From: an uncultured Chloroflexota bacterium | Lineage (GTDB): Bacteria; Chloroflexota; Limnocylindria; Limnocylindrales; CSP1-4 | Direction of reading: 5' to 3' | Assembly: GCA_903822495.1 (NCBI GenBank) | Contig: CAIJPD010000045.1 | Span: forward strand, 121,580-185,579 | Length of the DNA stretch: 64,000 nucleotides | In this document: positions 1 to 9,593 of the stretch, piece after piece | How the letters are laid out: the number at the start of each line of letters is the position of its first letter | How positions within the stretch are numbered: position 1 is the first letter of the stretch | Notes under the pieces: generated by a model | What the model was told of the DNA's origin: nothing | Databases searched by the model: none | The model's input: the letters and a program-made list of their open reading frames with translations, nothing else | Translations under genes and position numbers: made by a program

Positions 1-291
1 CGCCCGCTCCAGCGCGCCGCGGGTGCCCAGGTTGTGCTGGTGGACGGCGTGGCGGTGCTCTACGCGGAGCGCGGCGGCCGCTCTCTCCAGACCCTGCCCG
101 CGGCCGACGATCCCGTCGCGGCGGGGCTCGCGTTCGGGTCGTTGCGCGCCCTGCTGGGACCCGGCCGTGAGCGCGAGGTGATCATCGCCCGGGTGGACGG
201 CGCGCCGGTGGCCGATTCACCGTTCCGGGACACCCTGATTGATGCCGGGTTCGTCCCTGGCTACCGCGGCCTGGTGCTGCGCGACGCTTGA
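1..291 (+). CDS. Lhr-like DEAD/DEAH-box helicase, C-terminal fragment (5' truncated by window edge)
   Basis: Frame 1 open from base 1; ...GAQVVLVDGVAVLYAERGGRSLQTLP...ARVDGAPVADSPFRDTLIDAGFVPGYRGLVLR resembles the C-terminus of Lhr family helicases. Confidence 0.7.
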   Translation, partial: RPLQRAAGAQVVLVDGVAVLYAERGGRSLQTLPAADDPVAAGLAFGSLRALLGPGREREVIIARVDGAPVADSPFRDTLIDAGFVPGYRGLVLRDA

Positions 292-497
292 GCGCGGCTC
301 GGGGGGCCGGGCAAGGCCCGCGGGAGCGCGTGAGCAGCGCCAGCCGGGCGCGAGGCGACGGTCGGCACTCCCCGGCGGGACTTGCGGTGCGGCGTACGAT
401 TCGACCATGGCCGCGGAGTGATGGAGTGGCCCTCTCCGCGAACATGCTGTGGCGCCGGCAAGCTGGCGGCCGGCGCGTGCGGAAAGGGGATGCTCGC

Positions 498-1826
498 GTG
501 ATCAACACCGAGGCACTGCCCTCCAACTCGGATCGCCCCACCGCGGCGATGCCCACCACCCAGCTCGTCCGCCTTTCGCTGTACTGGCTCGGCCTGTCGA
601 CGATCTTCATCGGGCTCACCCAGATCCTCAGCGGGCGGATCCAGTTCGACAAGGAGAGCGGGCTCTATTCGCCCGGCTCCGAGGGCTCCACCCTGTTCGT
701 GCTGAACGCCGCGGGCGCCCTCATCGCCGCCCTCGTCCAGCCCACGATCGGCACCATCTCGGACTACACCGTCAGCCGCTGGGGGCGGCGCAAGCCGTAC
801 ATCTTCATCGGCTCGATCCTCGACCTGGTCTTCCTGCTGGGGATCGCCTCGTCGAACACCATCGTCGCCGTCGCGGCCTTCATGGTCCTGCTCCAGGTGA
901 GCGCCAACTTCGCCCAGGGCCCGTTCCAGGGCTACGTGCCGGATCTCGTCCCCGAACGCCAGGTCGGGCTGGCGTCCGCGCTCGTGGGGCTCTTCCAGAC
1001 GCTTGGCAACGCTGTTGGGTTCGGCATCGGCGCGGCAGCCGTCGCGATGGACAGCTTCTTCCTGGGCACCATGGCGCTGGGCGTGCTCGAGGTGGTCACG
1101 ATGGTGTCGGTGGTCTGGCGCGTGCAGGAAGGGCGCGCCCCCCGCTCCCGGGAAGGCCGGTCCTGGCCGGCGATCGCCCGCGAGGCGTGGGGGACCGACA
1201 TCCTCCGCGAGCGCTCCTTCATCTGGCTGGTCGGCTCTCGCTGGTTCTTCCTGATGGGCCCGAACATGCTGATCAACTTCTCCGTCTTCTTCTTTGCCCA
1301 GACCTTCGGCCTGTCGCAGAAGGAGACCGGTGAGGCCAGCCTCCCGGTACTCGCCGCGGTCGTCGTCGGGAACCTGCTCACGGTTCTACCCGCCGGCCGG
1401 ATCTCGGACCGGGTCGGTCGGAAGCCCGTGATCTACGCCGCCTGCGCGGTGGCGGGGGCGGGCATGCTGATCGTGGCCACCGCGCCCGTCATCCCCGTCG
1501 TCGTTGCCGGCTCGGTCCTCCTGGGCGCAGGGTCGGGCATGTTCCTGGCCGTCGACTGGGCGCTGATGACCGACATCATCCCCAAGGCTTCGTCGGGCCG
1601 CTACATGGGCATCAGCAACGTGGCCACGGCCACCTCCGGGATCGTCGCGCTCCTGGGCGGAGGTTGGCTGATGGACGCGGTCAACGCCGCCGCGGGCTAC
1701 GGGGCGGGTCCACGGGCCGCCTTCGTGCTGGCGGTCGTGTTCTTCGCTCTCGGCGCGCTCCTCCTCCGACCGGTCGTGGAGCCCAGGCGAGCCGCGGCCG
1801 TCGCTCCGGCGCGGGCGGTACCGTGA
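498..1826 (+). CDS. MFS transporter
   Basis: ORF 288..1826, likely GTG start at 498 (VINTEALPSN...); multiple TM segments, SRWGRRKPYIFIGS and GRISDRVGRKPVIY MFS loops. Confidence 0.85.
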   Translation: MINTEALPSNSDRPTAAMPTTQLVRLSLYWLGLSTIFIGLTQILSGRIQFDKESGLYSPGSEGSTLFVLNAAGALIAALVQPTIGTISDYTVSRWGRRKPYIFIGSILDLVFLLGIASSNTIVAVAAFMVLLQVSANFAQGPFQGYVPDLVPERQVGLASALVGLFQTLGNAVGFGIGAAAVAMDSFFLGTMALGVLEVVTMVSVVWRVQEGRAPRSREGRSWPAIAREAWGTDILRERSFIWLVGSRWFFLMGPNMLINFSVFFFAQTFGLSQKETGEASLPVLAAVVVGNLLTVLPAGRISDRVGRKPVIYAACAVAGAGMLIVATAPVIPVVVAGSVLLGAGSGMFLAVDWALMTDIIPKASSGRYMGISNVATATSGIVALLGGGWLMDAVNAAAGYGAGPRAAFVLAVVFFALGALLLRPVVEPRRAAAVAPARAVP

Positions 1827-1970
1827 CCCTGGAGGTGCGGCTCGACGCTCGTCCCTCGACGCTCGTCCGGCGCGTCGATCCCGGCAGCGCTGCCTTGGCC
1901 AACGCGGACCCCCGGGCCAGCGATCGAACCGGGTTGAGAGCGGAGCCAAGCCGGATCATGGGGGCGACGG

Positions 1971-3008
1971 ATGGCTGATGGAGCCCTTGGCAGACCGGTG
2001 ACGAGAGCCGTCGTGCTGACCCTGGTGCGGCAAGGGATCCTCGGACCTCGGGCAGCCGAGCGGGGGCTGGCCCTGGGAGCGATCACCCCGAATCGGCTTG
2101 CCTGGGCGCAGTTCCTGGATCGAGCCTTGCTCATCCTCGGTGTTGCGCTGGCAATCAGCGGGGTCTTCTTCTTCTTTGCCTACAACTGGCAGGGATTGAA
2201 CCACGTCGTGAAGCTGGGCCTGACGCAGGTGCTCGTGCTGGCGGCGGTGGTCTTCGTGCACCTGCGCGGGCTGGACGGCCTGCCCGGCAAGATCGGACTG
2301 ACCGTCGCCTCCCTGCTGGTCGGGGTCATGCTGGGTGTCTACGGGCAGGTCTACCAGACGGGCGCTGACAGCTACGAGCTGTTCATGACCTGGCTCCTGC
2401 TCATCCTCGGATGGATGGCGGTGTCGCAGTTCATGCCGGTCTGGTTCCTGGCCTACGTGCTGGCGCACCTGGCGATCGCCACGTACTGGAGCTCCTCGTA
2501 CTTCGGAGCCGTCACCGCCGGTCCTGTCAGCCTGGCGCTGATCCTGTTCATCTTCAACACCTTGGCCCTGACGGCCTGGGAGGTCGCGCGGCGCCGCCAC
2601 GTCACCTGGCTCGAAAGCCGGGCAACTCCCCGCGTCGTTGCCTTCGTCGCCTACCTCGTGATGGTGGCTCCCGTCCTCGCGCTGCTGTTCGGCCTGCTCC
2701 CTGTCTACATGGGCGACATCTGGGGCAGCGTGCTCCAGTTGAGCCCCATGGTCTATCTGCTCGGCACCGGGATCACGATCTACCTCTACGGCAGGAAGCT
2801 GCCCGATCTGTTCATGCTGGCGCTGGCCGCCTTCGGACTGGTTGCGGTGCTCTTCGGGGTAGCCGTCAAGTACCTGGTTGTCGACTCGCGAAGTGGTGGG
2901 GCAGAGAGCCTGCTACTGACGGCCCTCATCCTGATCGGCTTGACCGGGGCCGCGGTTCTCTGGCTGCGGCGCACATCCGAGGCCTGGGAGGCGGCAGATG
3001 GCGGCTGA
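1971..3008 (+). CDS. DUF2157 domain-containing membrane protein
   Basis: N-terminal cytosolic segment plus many TM helices; neighbours DUF4401 and GDYXXLXY proteins as in the known triad. Confidence 0.75.
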   Translation: MADGALGRPVTRAVVLTLVRQGILGPRAAERGLALGAITPNRLAWAQFLDRALLILGVALAISGVFFFFAYNWQGLNHVVKLGLTQVLVLAAVVFVHLRGLDGLPGKIGLTVASLLVGVMLGVYGQVYQTGADSYELFMTWLLLILGWMAVSQFMPVWFLAYVLAHLAIATYWSSSYFGAVTAGPVSLALILFIFNTLALTAWEVARRRHVTWLESRATPRVVAFVAYLVMVAPVLALLFGLLPVYMGDIWGSVLQLSPMVYLLGTGITIYLYGRKLPDLFMLALAAFGLVAVLFGVAVKYLVVDSRSGGAESLLLTALILIGLTGAAVLWLRRTSEAWEAADGG

Positions 3009-4083
3009 CAGGCCCACCGTCGAGCAGATGCTGGCCGGCCTGGCGGGCGAAGGTCTGTTCGACCTCGAGGGGCAGCCAGCGGTTGAGGCAGCCCTCGCCG
3101 CCGCGCCCCGCAAGGAGCGACCCTGGTATATCCGCGGGTGCATGGCCGTCAGCGCCTGGATCGCAGCGATCCTGATCGTCGCGGCGCTGACCCTCCTCAT
3201 GCCCCACCCGGAAGACAGGCTTCTCGTTGTCGGCGCCGTCCTCCTGATCGTCGCCATCGTTGTCCACAACGCGCTTGCCGCATCGGATTTCGCATCGCAG
3301 CTTGCGCTGGCGGTCAGCATTGCCGGTCAGCTATCGCTGGTCGCCGGCTTGTTGCTGACGCTCCATCTCGGTGTGGAGCCGATCCTGCTGATCACCATCC
3401 TGCTGCAGGTGGCGCTGGTTCTTGTCTACCGGGACTGGCTGCACCGCTTCCTGTCCACGCTGGTGATCATCGGTTGCCTCGCCGGGTATCTGTTCCTGAT
3501 CGAGCCCCGCCTCCAACTGGGCCTTGGGGTGCTCCTGGGGCTGCTCACCGCCCTGATCTGGGAGAAGGAGCTGGACTGGGCCGGGTCACGCCATCTCCTC
3601 GACATCCTGCCGCCGGCTGCGATGGGGATCACGCTGGGTGGGCTGGGCCTGGTCGCACCGCTGGTTGGGCGGACCCTCGAGGCTCTGGGTGGGGACTTCT
3701 GGTGGTTGCTCTCCGTTGGCCTGTGCGCGGTCCTGCTCTACCAGGAACACCGGATCATCGTGCGCCATGGATCCGCCGTCTCGACGACGGGTGCCCGGTT
3801 CGCTGCGGGGGTCACGGTCACGGTCGCGGCGCTGACGGTGTCGACACCGGGCCTGCTGCTGGCCGTGCTGGTGCTCGTGGTGGGCTTCCAGCACGGCAAC
3901 CGGGCGGTCTTCTGGGCGGCGGCTGCGTTCCTTGGCTGGTTCCTCGTCTTCTACTACTACAACCTGGCCCTGACCCTGCTCGTGAAGTCGATCGTGCTGT
4001 TCGGGAGTGGGCTCATGCTGCTCGCTGTCCGCTGGCTGGTGCAGCGCCAGCCCGGCGCGGAACGGCGGGTCGGATCCAGATGA
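2998..4083 (+). CDS. DUF4401 domain-containing membrane protein
   Basis: Multi-TM protein overlapping the DUF2157 gene; typical triad order. Confidence 0.75.
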   Translation: MAADRPTVEQMLAGLAGEGLFDLEGQPAVEAALAAAPRKERPWYIRGCMAVSAWIAAILIVAALTLLMPHPEDRLLVVGAVLLIVAIVVHNALAASDFASQLALAVSIAGQLSLVAGLLLTLHLGVEPILLITILLQVALVLVYRDWLHRFLSTLVIIGCLAGYLFLIEPRLQLGLGVLLGLLTALIWEKELDWAGSRHLLDILPPAAMGITLGGLGLVAPLVGRTLEALGGDFWWLLSVGLCAVLLYQEHRIIVRHGSAVSTTGARFAAGVTVTVAALTVSTPGLLLAVLVLVVGFQHGNRAVFWAAAAFLGWFLVFYYYNLALTLLVKSIVLFGSGLMLLAVRWLVQRQPGAERRVGSR

Positions 4084-4574
4084 ACGGCCGCCGCAAGCTG
4101 TTCGTGTGGATCTTCGCCGGGCTCATCCTGCTCACCGGCAATGTGCTGATCTACGGCAAGGAGCAGGTGATCGCCAACGGACGGACCGTCTACCTCCGCC
4201 TGGCGCCCGTCGACCCTCGCTCCCTGGTCCAGGGCGACTACATGGCCCTGCGCTATGCGCACCCGTTCTCGTTCGAGATTCCGGACAGCGGGTCCCTGGT
4301 GGTCCGCCTCGATGAGCGCGACATCGGGAGCATCGTGCGCATTCATGACCCTGGCGTCGCACTGGGTTCGGATGAGCACCTGATGAGGTTCCGACGGGGC
4401 CAGGGCTTTCGGGCGGTCGACATCGGGGCGCAATCCTTCTTCTTCGAGGAAGGCACGGGAAGTCGCTACGCGGCCGCGGCCTATGGCGAGCTGCGCCTGG
4501 CGTCAGACGGCGCTGTCGTGCTCGTCGCGCTGCGTGATAGCCAGCTCAATCTCCTCGGCGACGTCTACCGGTAG
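4080..4574 (+). CDS. GDYXXLXY domain-containing protein
   Basis: MNGRRKLFVWIFAGLILLTGNVLIYGKE...VQGDYMALRY motif; ATGA overlap with upstream gene. Confidence 0.9.
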   Translation: MNGRRKLFVWIFAGLILLTGNVLIYGKEQVIANGRTVYLRLAPVDPRSLVQGDYMALRYAHPFSFEIPDSGSLVVRLDERDIGSIVRIHDPGVALGSDEHLMRFRRGQGFRAVDIGAQSFFFEEGTGSRYAAAAYGELRLASDGAVVLVALRDSQLNLLGDVYR

Positions 4575-4787
4575 CCTCGCGAATCGCGGGTCGGCCGAGT
4601 TCTTCGCGGGCCGGGATGCCAGCCTGTGACGGCCTCCGCGCGCCCCGTCCGCCCTATAATCTCGCGAGCCGGCACCGGAGCAGCCAGCATCGGATCACGA
4701 TGGTCATCGCCGGTTCGGTGGCCGACGGGCGGCCGGTCGTGGCCGGTCGGGCGTGGACGGCGTCTTCGGCGGGGACCGGGAGGCACG

Positions 4788-6692
4788 ATGGACCAGGTGA
4801 CCTGGCGGGACCGGGCCCGCTACGCCTTCGACAACGTCATGGCGCGCGGGACACGTGCGCTCATCGTGGGCCTGTTCTCGCTGACCCTCGTGGCGATCCT
4901 CCTGTTGGCGGTCCTGATCACGATCACGGGCGTCGCCGACGACCAGGGCCTGGACTTCGCCACGATCGTGTGGCGCAACCTGCTCCGGACCCTCGACGCC
5001 GGCACGATGGGCGGCGACGAGGGCAGCAGCGGGTTCCTCGGCGCGATGCTCGTGATCACGCTCCTCGGCATCTTCGTGACCAGCACCCTGATCGGCATCA
5101 TCAACGCCGGGATCCAGGATCGACTCACGGACCTGCGCAAGGGACGCAGCCGCGTGATCGAGCGCGACCATACCCTGATCCTGGGCTGGTCCCAGCAGGT
5201 CCACACCGTGATCGCCGAGCTGATCGTCGCCAACGGCAATCACCGCGGGCGGGCCATTGTCATCCTCGCCGAGCGGGACCCGATCGAGATGGAGGAGGAA
5301 GTCCGGGCTCGCCTGGGCCCTGCTGGCACCAGCGGCACGCGGCTCGTCTTCCGATCCGGGAGCCCGATGGAGGTCGCCGACCTGGCGATCGCCAGCGTCC
5401 AGACGTCGCGCTCGATCGTGGTCCTGGCGCCCGAGACGGACGACCCCGACCCCGACGTCATCAAGGCCATCCTGGCAATCACCAGCCACGCCGTCCGGCG
5501 CCGCGTCGCGCCGTACCACATCGTCGCCGAGCTCCAGGATCGGGCGAACCTGCGGGTTGCGCAGATGGTGGGCCGGGACGAGGTGGAGCTGATCCTCGCC
5601 GGGGACGTGATCGCCCGTATCGCGGCCCAGACCTGTCGCCAGTCGGGCCTCTCCATCGTCTACCAGGAGCTGCTGGACTTCAGCGGTGACGAGATCTACA
5701 TGACGAGCGCCGACGACTTCCAGGGCCGGAGCTATGGCGACGTGCTCACGGCCTTCGTGGATGCATCGCCCATCGGGCTCCTGGTGCCGGGAGGTGGCCC
5801 CCGGCTCAATCCGCCCGCCGACACCGTCATCGGGCCCGGCGACCGGCTGGTCGTCATCGCAGCGGACGACGACCGCATCACCCGGGGGTCGTCCACGGTG
5901 AATGCCGTGGACGAGGCACTCCTGGCGATGCCCGTGCCGCGCGCCGAACGGCCGGAGCGAACGCTGATCCTGGGCTGGAACCGCCGGGCGCCGGCCCTGG
6001 TGCGGGAGCTCGATCGCTACGCGCCTGCCGGCAGCACCGTGACCGTGGTTGCGCCTGCCGCGGCCGATGACGCGGGGCTGGCCGGGCTCGGCGCGCTGCT
6101 GGTGCGCCAGGGTCTGGAGGTCCGGACCGCCGATTCGGCCGATCGGTCCGTCCTGGATGCACTGGGCGTCGAGGTCTTCGATCACATCGTGGTCCTGTGC
6201 GAGTCGGACCACCTCGACGTGTCGCGCGCCGACGCCCGCACGCTGATCACGCTCCTCCACCTGCGCGACATCGCATCGCGCCTGGGGCGGGACTTCTCGA
6301 TCGTCAGCGAGATGCTCGACCTTCGTGATCGGGCGCTGGCCGAGGTCGCCCGCGCCGACGACTTCATCGTCAGCGATCGCCTCATCAGCCTGATGATCGC
6401 CCAGGTCTCGGAGAACAAGCATCTCAACGCCGTCTTCGCGGACATCCTCGACCCGGAGGGCTCGGAGATCTACCTGAAGCCCGCGGCAGACTACGTCGTC
6501 ACGGATCGGCCTGTCCCGTACGCGGCGGTCGTGGAGGCGGCGAGACGGCGCGGCGAGACCGCCATCGGCTATCGGGTGGCGGCCGACCAGGGCAAGGCCG
6601 ACGCGGGTTATGGAGTTCGGCTCAACCCCCGCAAGGACGCGGACGTGGCCTTCGCCGCCGGGGACCGGGTGATCGTCCTGGCGGAGGACTGA
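4788..6692 (+). CDS. CASTOR/POLLUX-related ion channel with RCK/TrkA-N-like domains
   Basis: N-terminal TM pair and pore-like segment, then HTLILGWSQQVHTVIAELIVAN and RTLILGWNRRAPALVRELD Rossmann repeats; ATG at 4788 inside ORF 4626..6692. Confidence 0.8.
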   Translation: MDQVTWRDRARYAFDNVMARGTRALIVGLFSLTLVAILLLAVLITITGVADDQGLDFATIVWRNLLRTLDAGTMGGDEGSSGFLGAMLVITLLGIFVTSTLIGIINAGIQDRLTDLRKGRSRVIERDHTLILGWSQQVHTVIAELIVANGNHRGRAIVILAERDPIEMEEEVRARLGPAGTSGTRLVFRSGSPMEVADLAIASVQTSRSIVVLAPETDDPDPDVIKAILAITSHAVRRRVAPYHIVAELQDRANLRVAQMVGRDEVELILAGDVIARIAAQTCRQSGLSIVYQELLDFSGDEIYMTSADDFQGRSYGDVLTAFVDASPIGLLVPGGGPRLNPPADTVIGPGDRLVVIAADDDRITRGSSTVNAVDEALLAMPVPRAERPERTLILGWNRRAPALVRELDRYAPAGSTVTVVAPAAADDAGLAGLGALLVRQGLEVRTADSADRSVLDALGVEVFDHIVVLCESDHLDVSRADARTLITLLHLRDIASRLGRDFSIVSEMLDLRDRALAEVARADDFIVSDRLISLMIAQVSENKHLNAVFADILDPEGSEIYLKPAADYVVTDRPVPYAAVVEAARRRGETAIGYRVAADQGKADAGYGVRLNPRKDADVAFAAGDRVIVLAED

Positions 6693-6755
6693 CCGACAGG
6701 TTGCGCCGGGGGCGCCGGCGGGGCCAACGGCCATCGGGGCCGGCGGCCGCGAGCG

Positions 6756-9593
6756 TCAGGCCTGCTCGCGCTCCCGCATCGCGCGCCAGACCGTCCAGGC
6801 GTTGAGCGGCAGGTCGCGGAACGAGGCGCCGGTGGCCGCCGCCACGGCGTTGGCGATCGCCGGGGCGACCGTGATGATCGAGCTCTCGCCCAGCCCCTTG
6901 GCGCCAAACGGCCCCGGCCCGTCGCCGCGCTCCAGCGCGAGCACGGTGAAGTCCGACGGCACGTCCGTGGTCCGCGGCACACGGTAGTCCACCAGCGACG
7001 GGTTCAGGAAGGAACCATCCTCGAACTGGCTGTCCTCGAACAGCGCGTGGCCAAAGGCCATGACAGCCCCGCCCTCTTCCTGGCCGTGGGCCGTGAGCGG
7101 GTTGATGATCCGGCCCACGTCCGAGACGGTCACGTAGCGCAGGACCTCCACCTCGCCGGTCTCGGCGTCAACGGCGACCAGCGCCGCCCCCACCGAACCC
7201 TCCCAGTAGCCGGCGCGCATCCCGAAGTTGGTGGGCGCCTCCGGGTTCTCGGGGACAAAGTCGCCGACGCCGATGACCTCGCCGCCGAAGCCGGCGCCGG
7301 GCGCCTTGAGCAGGGCGCCGATCGACATCGGCTTGGGGCCGCCGGTGATGGCCCCGCCCGCCAGGCGGAGGGTTGCGGGGTCCACGCCCAGCAGCCGCGC
7401 GGCCGCTGCGATGGCCCGCGAGGCCGCGTCCTGGGCCGCCCGCTGGGCCGCCACGCCCAGGTGGACGGTGGAGCGGCTCGATGACGTCCGCTGGTCAAAC
7501 GGCGTGACGGCCGTGTCGGGCGTGGTCACGCGGACTCGCTCGGCCGCGATCCCGAGGGTCTCGGCGACCACCATCGCGAGCATCGTCAGCGTGCCCTGGC
7601 CGATCTCCACGGAGCTGGCGAGGACCGTCGCAGAGCCGTCGGCATGGAGGCGAACGATGGCCGCGGAGGGCAGGTTGCCGCTCGCGGTGTTCTTGAGGCC
7701 GATCGCATAGCCGGCCCCGCGCAGCCGGGTGTCGCCCGGCGCCACGGGGTGTGGCCGCGCCATCTCCTCCTGCGCGATCCGGAGCTGCTCCGGCAGGTCG
7801 CAGTCCAGGGGCAGGTCGCCCACCACGAAGTCGTCGCCCAGGCCCAGGAGGTTCCGCTTTCGAAACTCGACCGGGTCCATGCCCAGGCCCGCGGCGATCT
7901 CGTCCATGTGCCGCTCGCACGCGAAGATCGGCTGGCTGGCCCCGAAGCCGCGGTACGCGCCCGCGGGGACCTTGTTGGTGTACACCGCCAGCGCATCGAC
8001 GCGGAGGTTGGGGATCCGGTACGGCCCTGGGGCGCGGTAGCCCGCCTGGCGGACCACCCGCGGGCCCTGGTCCGCGTAGGCGCCCGTGTCGAACACGATC
8101 TCGATCTTCCTGGCGAGGATCTGGCCGCCGTGCGTGACGCCGGTGGTGAAGCGCATGGTGGCCGCATGGCGGACGACGGTCCGGAATGACTCCTCGTGGC
8201 CGTATTCCAGCCGAACCGGGCGGCCGATGATCCAGGCAACTCCCGCACTGAGCGGCAGGACGCTGGCGTACTCCTTGCCGCCAAACGAGCCGCCCACGTA
8301 TGGGATCACCACGCGCACGGCCGATTCCGGGAGGCCCAGCAGGTCGCCGACCAGCTTGGACATCAGGTACGGGTACTGGTTGGACCCGTGGATGGTGATG
8401 CCCCCGGGGGTGGGGATTGCGGTGGCAACCTGGTTTTCGATCGCCGCGTGGGTGATGGTCGGGACCGTGTAGGTGCCTTCGAAGACGCGATCGGCCACGG
8501 CCAGTGCCGCGTCCACATCGCCACGGGCGTCGTGGTATTGCCCGGCGATGTTGCGGGTGGGCTGCCAGCCATCGGCCCATGCGCCACCAAACTCGCCCTT
8601 GGCGGCGGTCGCGTGCAGGCGCGGGGCCTCGTCGCCCATGGCGGCCACCACGTCGACGATCCGGGGCAGGTCCTCGATCTCCACGCGGACCAGGCGCGCG
8701 GCGCGCCGGGCGGTGCCGGCGTCGCGGGCGACCACGACGGCGATGGGCTCCCCCTCGTAGCGGACCACGCCGTCGGCGAGGAGCGGGCAGTCGCGGACGA
8801 CGGGTCCGTAGTGGGTGCCCTTGAGGCCGGCCCTGAGATCGGCGAAGGTGAGCACCCGCAGCACGCCGGGGACGGCCAGCGCCTCGGCGGCGTGGATGGC
8901 CTCGATCCGCCCGTGGGGGACGTCCGAACGGACCACGGCCCCATGGAGCAGCCCCGCCACGGCGAGGTCGCCGACGAAGGCGGCGGCCCCGGTGACCTTG
9001 ACCCGGGCATCCACCCGGGGGACGGGGGAGCCGATGACGGTGAAGCCCGGCGTGGGCCCGGCGTGTTCATCCGGGGCATGCTGGGCATTCGCGGCGCCTC
9101 CGGCCGGCCCGCCGGCCGCGGTGGCCCTGGCCGCGTCGAGCACCGCCGCGACGATCGGCCGGTAGCCGGTGCAGCGGCAGATGTTGCCTTCCAGCGCGGA
9201 CTTGACCTGCGACTCGTTGGGCGAGGGGTTCCGCGCCAGCAGCTCGGTGGCCGCCGCCAGGAAGCCCGGCGTGCAGTACCCGCACTGGAGCGCCCCGTGT
9301 CGGACGAAGGAGTCCTGCAGCGCGGATAGTCTCCCGTCCGGCCCCGCCAGGCCTTCCACCGTCGTGATCGCCGCCCCGTCGGCATCGGCCGCCAGGGTGG
9401 TGCAGGAGGAGGCCGAGCGGCCGTCGACCAGGACCGTGCACGCCCCGCAGATCCCCATCGCGCAGGAGACCTTGGTGCCGGTCAGCCCCAGGTCCTCGCG
9501 CACCAGCTCGGCCAGGGTCCGGCCCGCCGGGATCTCCAGGCTCACCGGGAGGCCGTTGACCATGGCACTGAAGCCGATGTCGTGCCCGCTCAT
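6756..9593 (-). CDS. Xanthine dehydrogenase family protein: [2Fe-2S] subunit fused to molybdopterin-binding subunit
   Basis: N-term CAMGICGACTVLVDG and CGYCTPGF...GNICRCTGYRPI ferredoxin motifs; C-term molybdopterin domain with GAKGLGESS. Confidence 0.9.
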   Translation of the reverse strand: MSGHDIGFSAMVNGLPVSLEIPAGRTLAELVREDLGLTGTKVSCAMGICGACTVLVDGRSASSCTTLAADADGAAITTVEGLAGPDGRLSALQDSFVRHGALQCGYCTPGFLAAATELLARNPSPNESQVKSALEGNICRCTGYRPIVAAVLDAARATAAGGPAGGAANAQHAPDEHAGPTPGFTVIGSPVPRVDARVKVTGAAAFVGDLAVAGLLHGAVVRSDVPHGRIEAIHAAEALAVPGVLRVLTFADLRAGLKGTHYGPVVRDCPLLADGVVRYEGEPIAVVVARDAGTARRAARLVRVEIEDLPRIVDVVAAMGDEAPRLHATAAKGEFGGAWADGWQPTRNIAGQYHDARGDVDAALAVADRVFEGTYTVPTITHAAIENQVATAIPTPGGITIHGSNQYPYLMSKLVGDLLGLPESAVRVVIPYVGGSFGGKEYASVLPLSAGVAWIIGRPVRLEYGHEESFRTVVRHAATMRFTTGVTHGGQILARKIEIVFDTGAYADQGPRVVRQAGYRAPGPYRIPNLRVDALAVYTNKVPAGAYRGFGASQPIFACERHMDEIAAGLGMDPVEFRKRNLLGLGDDFVVGDLPLDCDLPEQLRIAQEEMARPHPVAPGDTRLRGAGYAIGLKNTASGNLPSAAIVRLHADGSATVLASSVEIGQGTLTMLAMVVAETLGIAAERVRVTTPDTAVTPFDQRTSSSRSTVHLGVAAQRAAQDAASRAIAAAARLLGVDPATLRLAGGAITGGPKPMSIGALLKAPGAGFGGEVIGVGDFVPENPEAPTNFGMRAGYWEGSVGAALVAVDAETGEVEVLRYVTVSDVGRIINPLTAHGQEEGGAVMAFGHALFEDSQFEDGSFLNPSLVDYRVPRTTDVPSDFTVLALERGDGPGPFGAKGLGESSIITVAPAIANAVAAATGASFRDLPLNAWTVWRAMREREQA

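Noticed and set aside
4704-6734. 676-aa antisense ORF opposite the CASTOR/POLLUX-like gene
   Set aside because: Shadow ORF; + strand has clear TM and Rossmann motifs.
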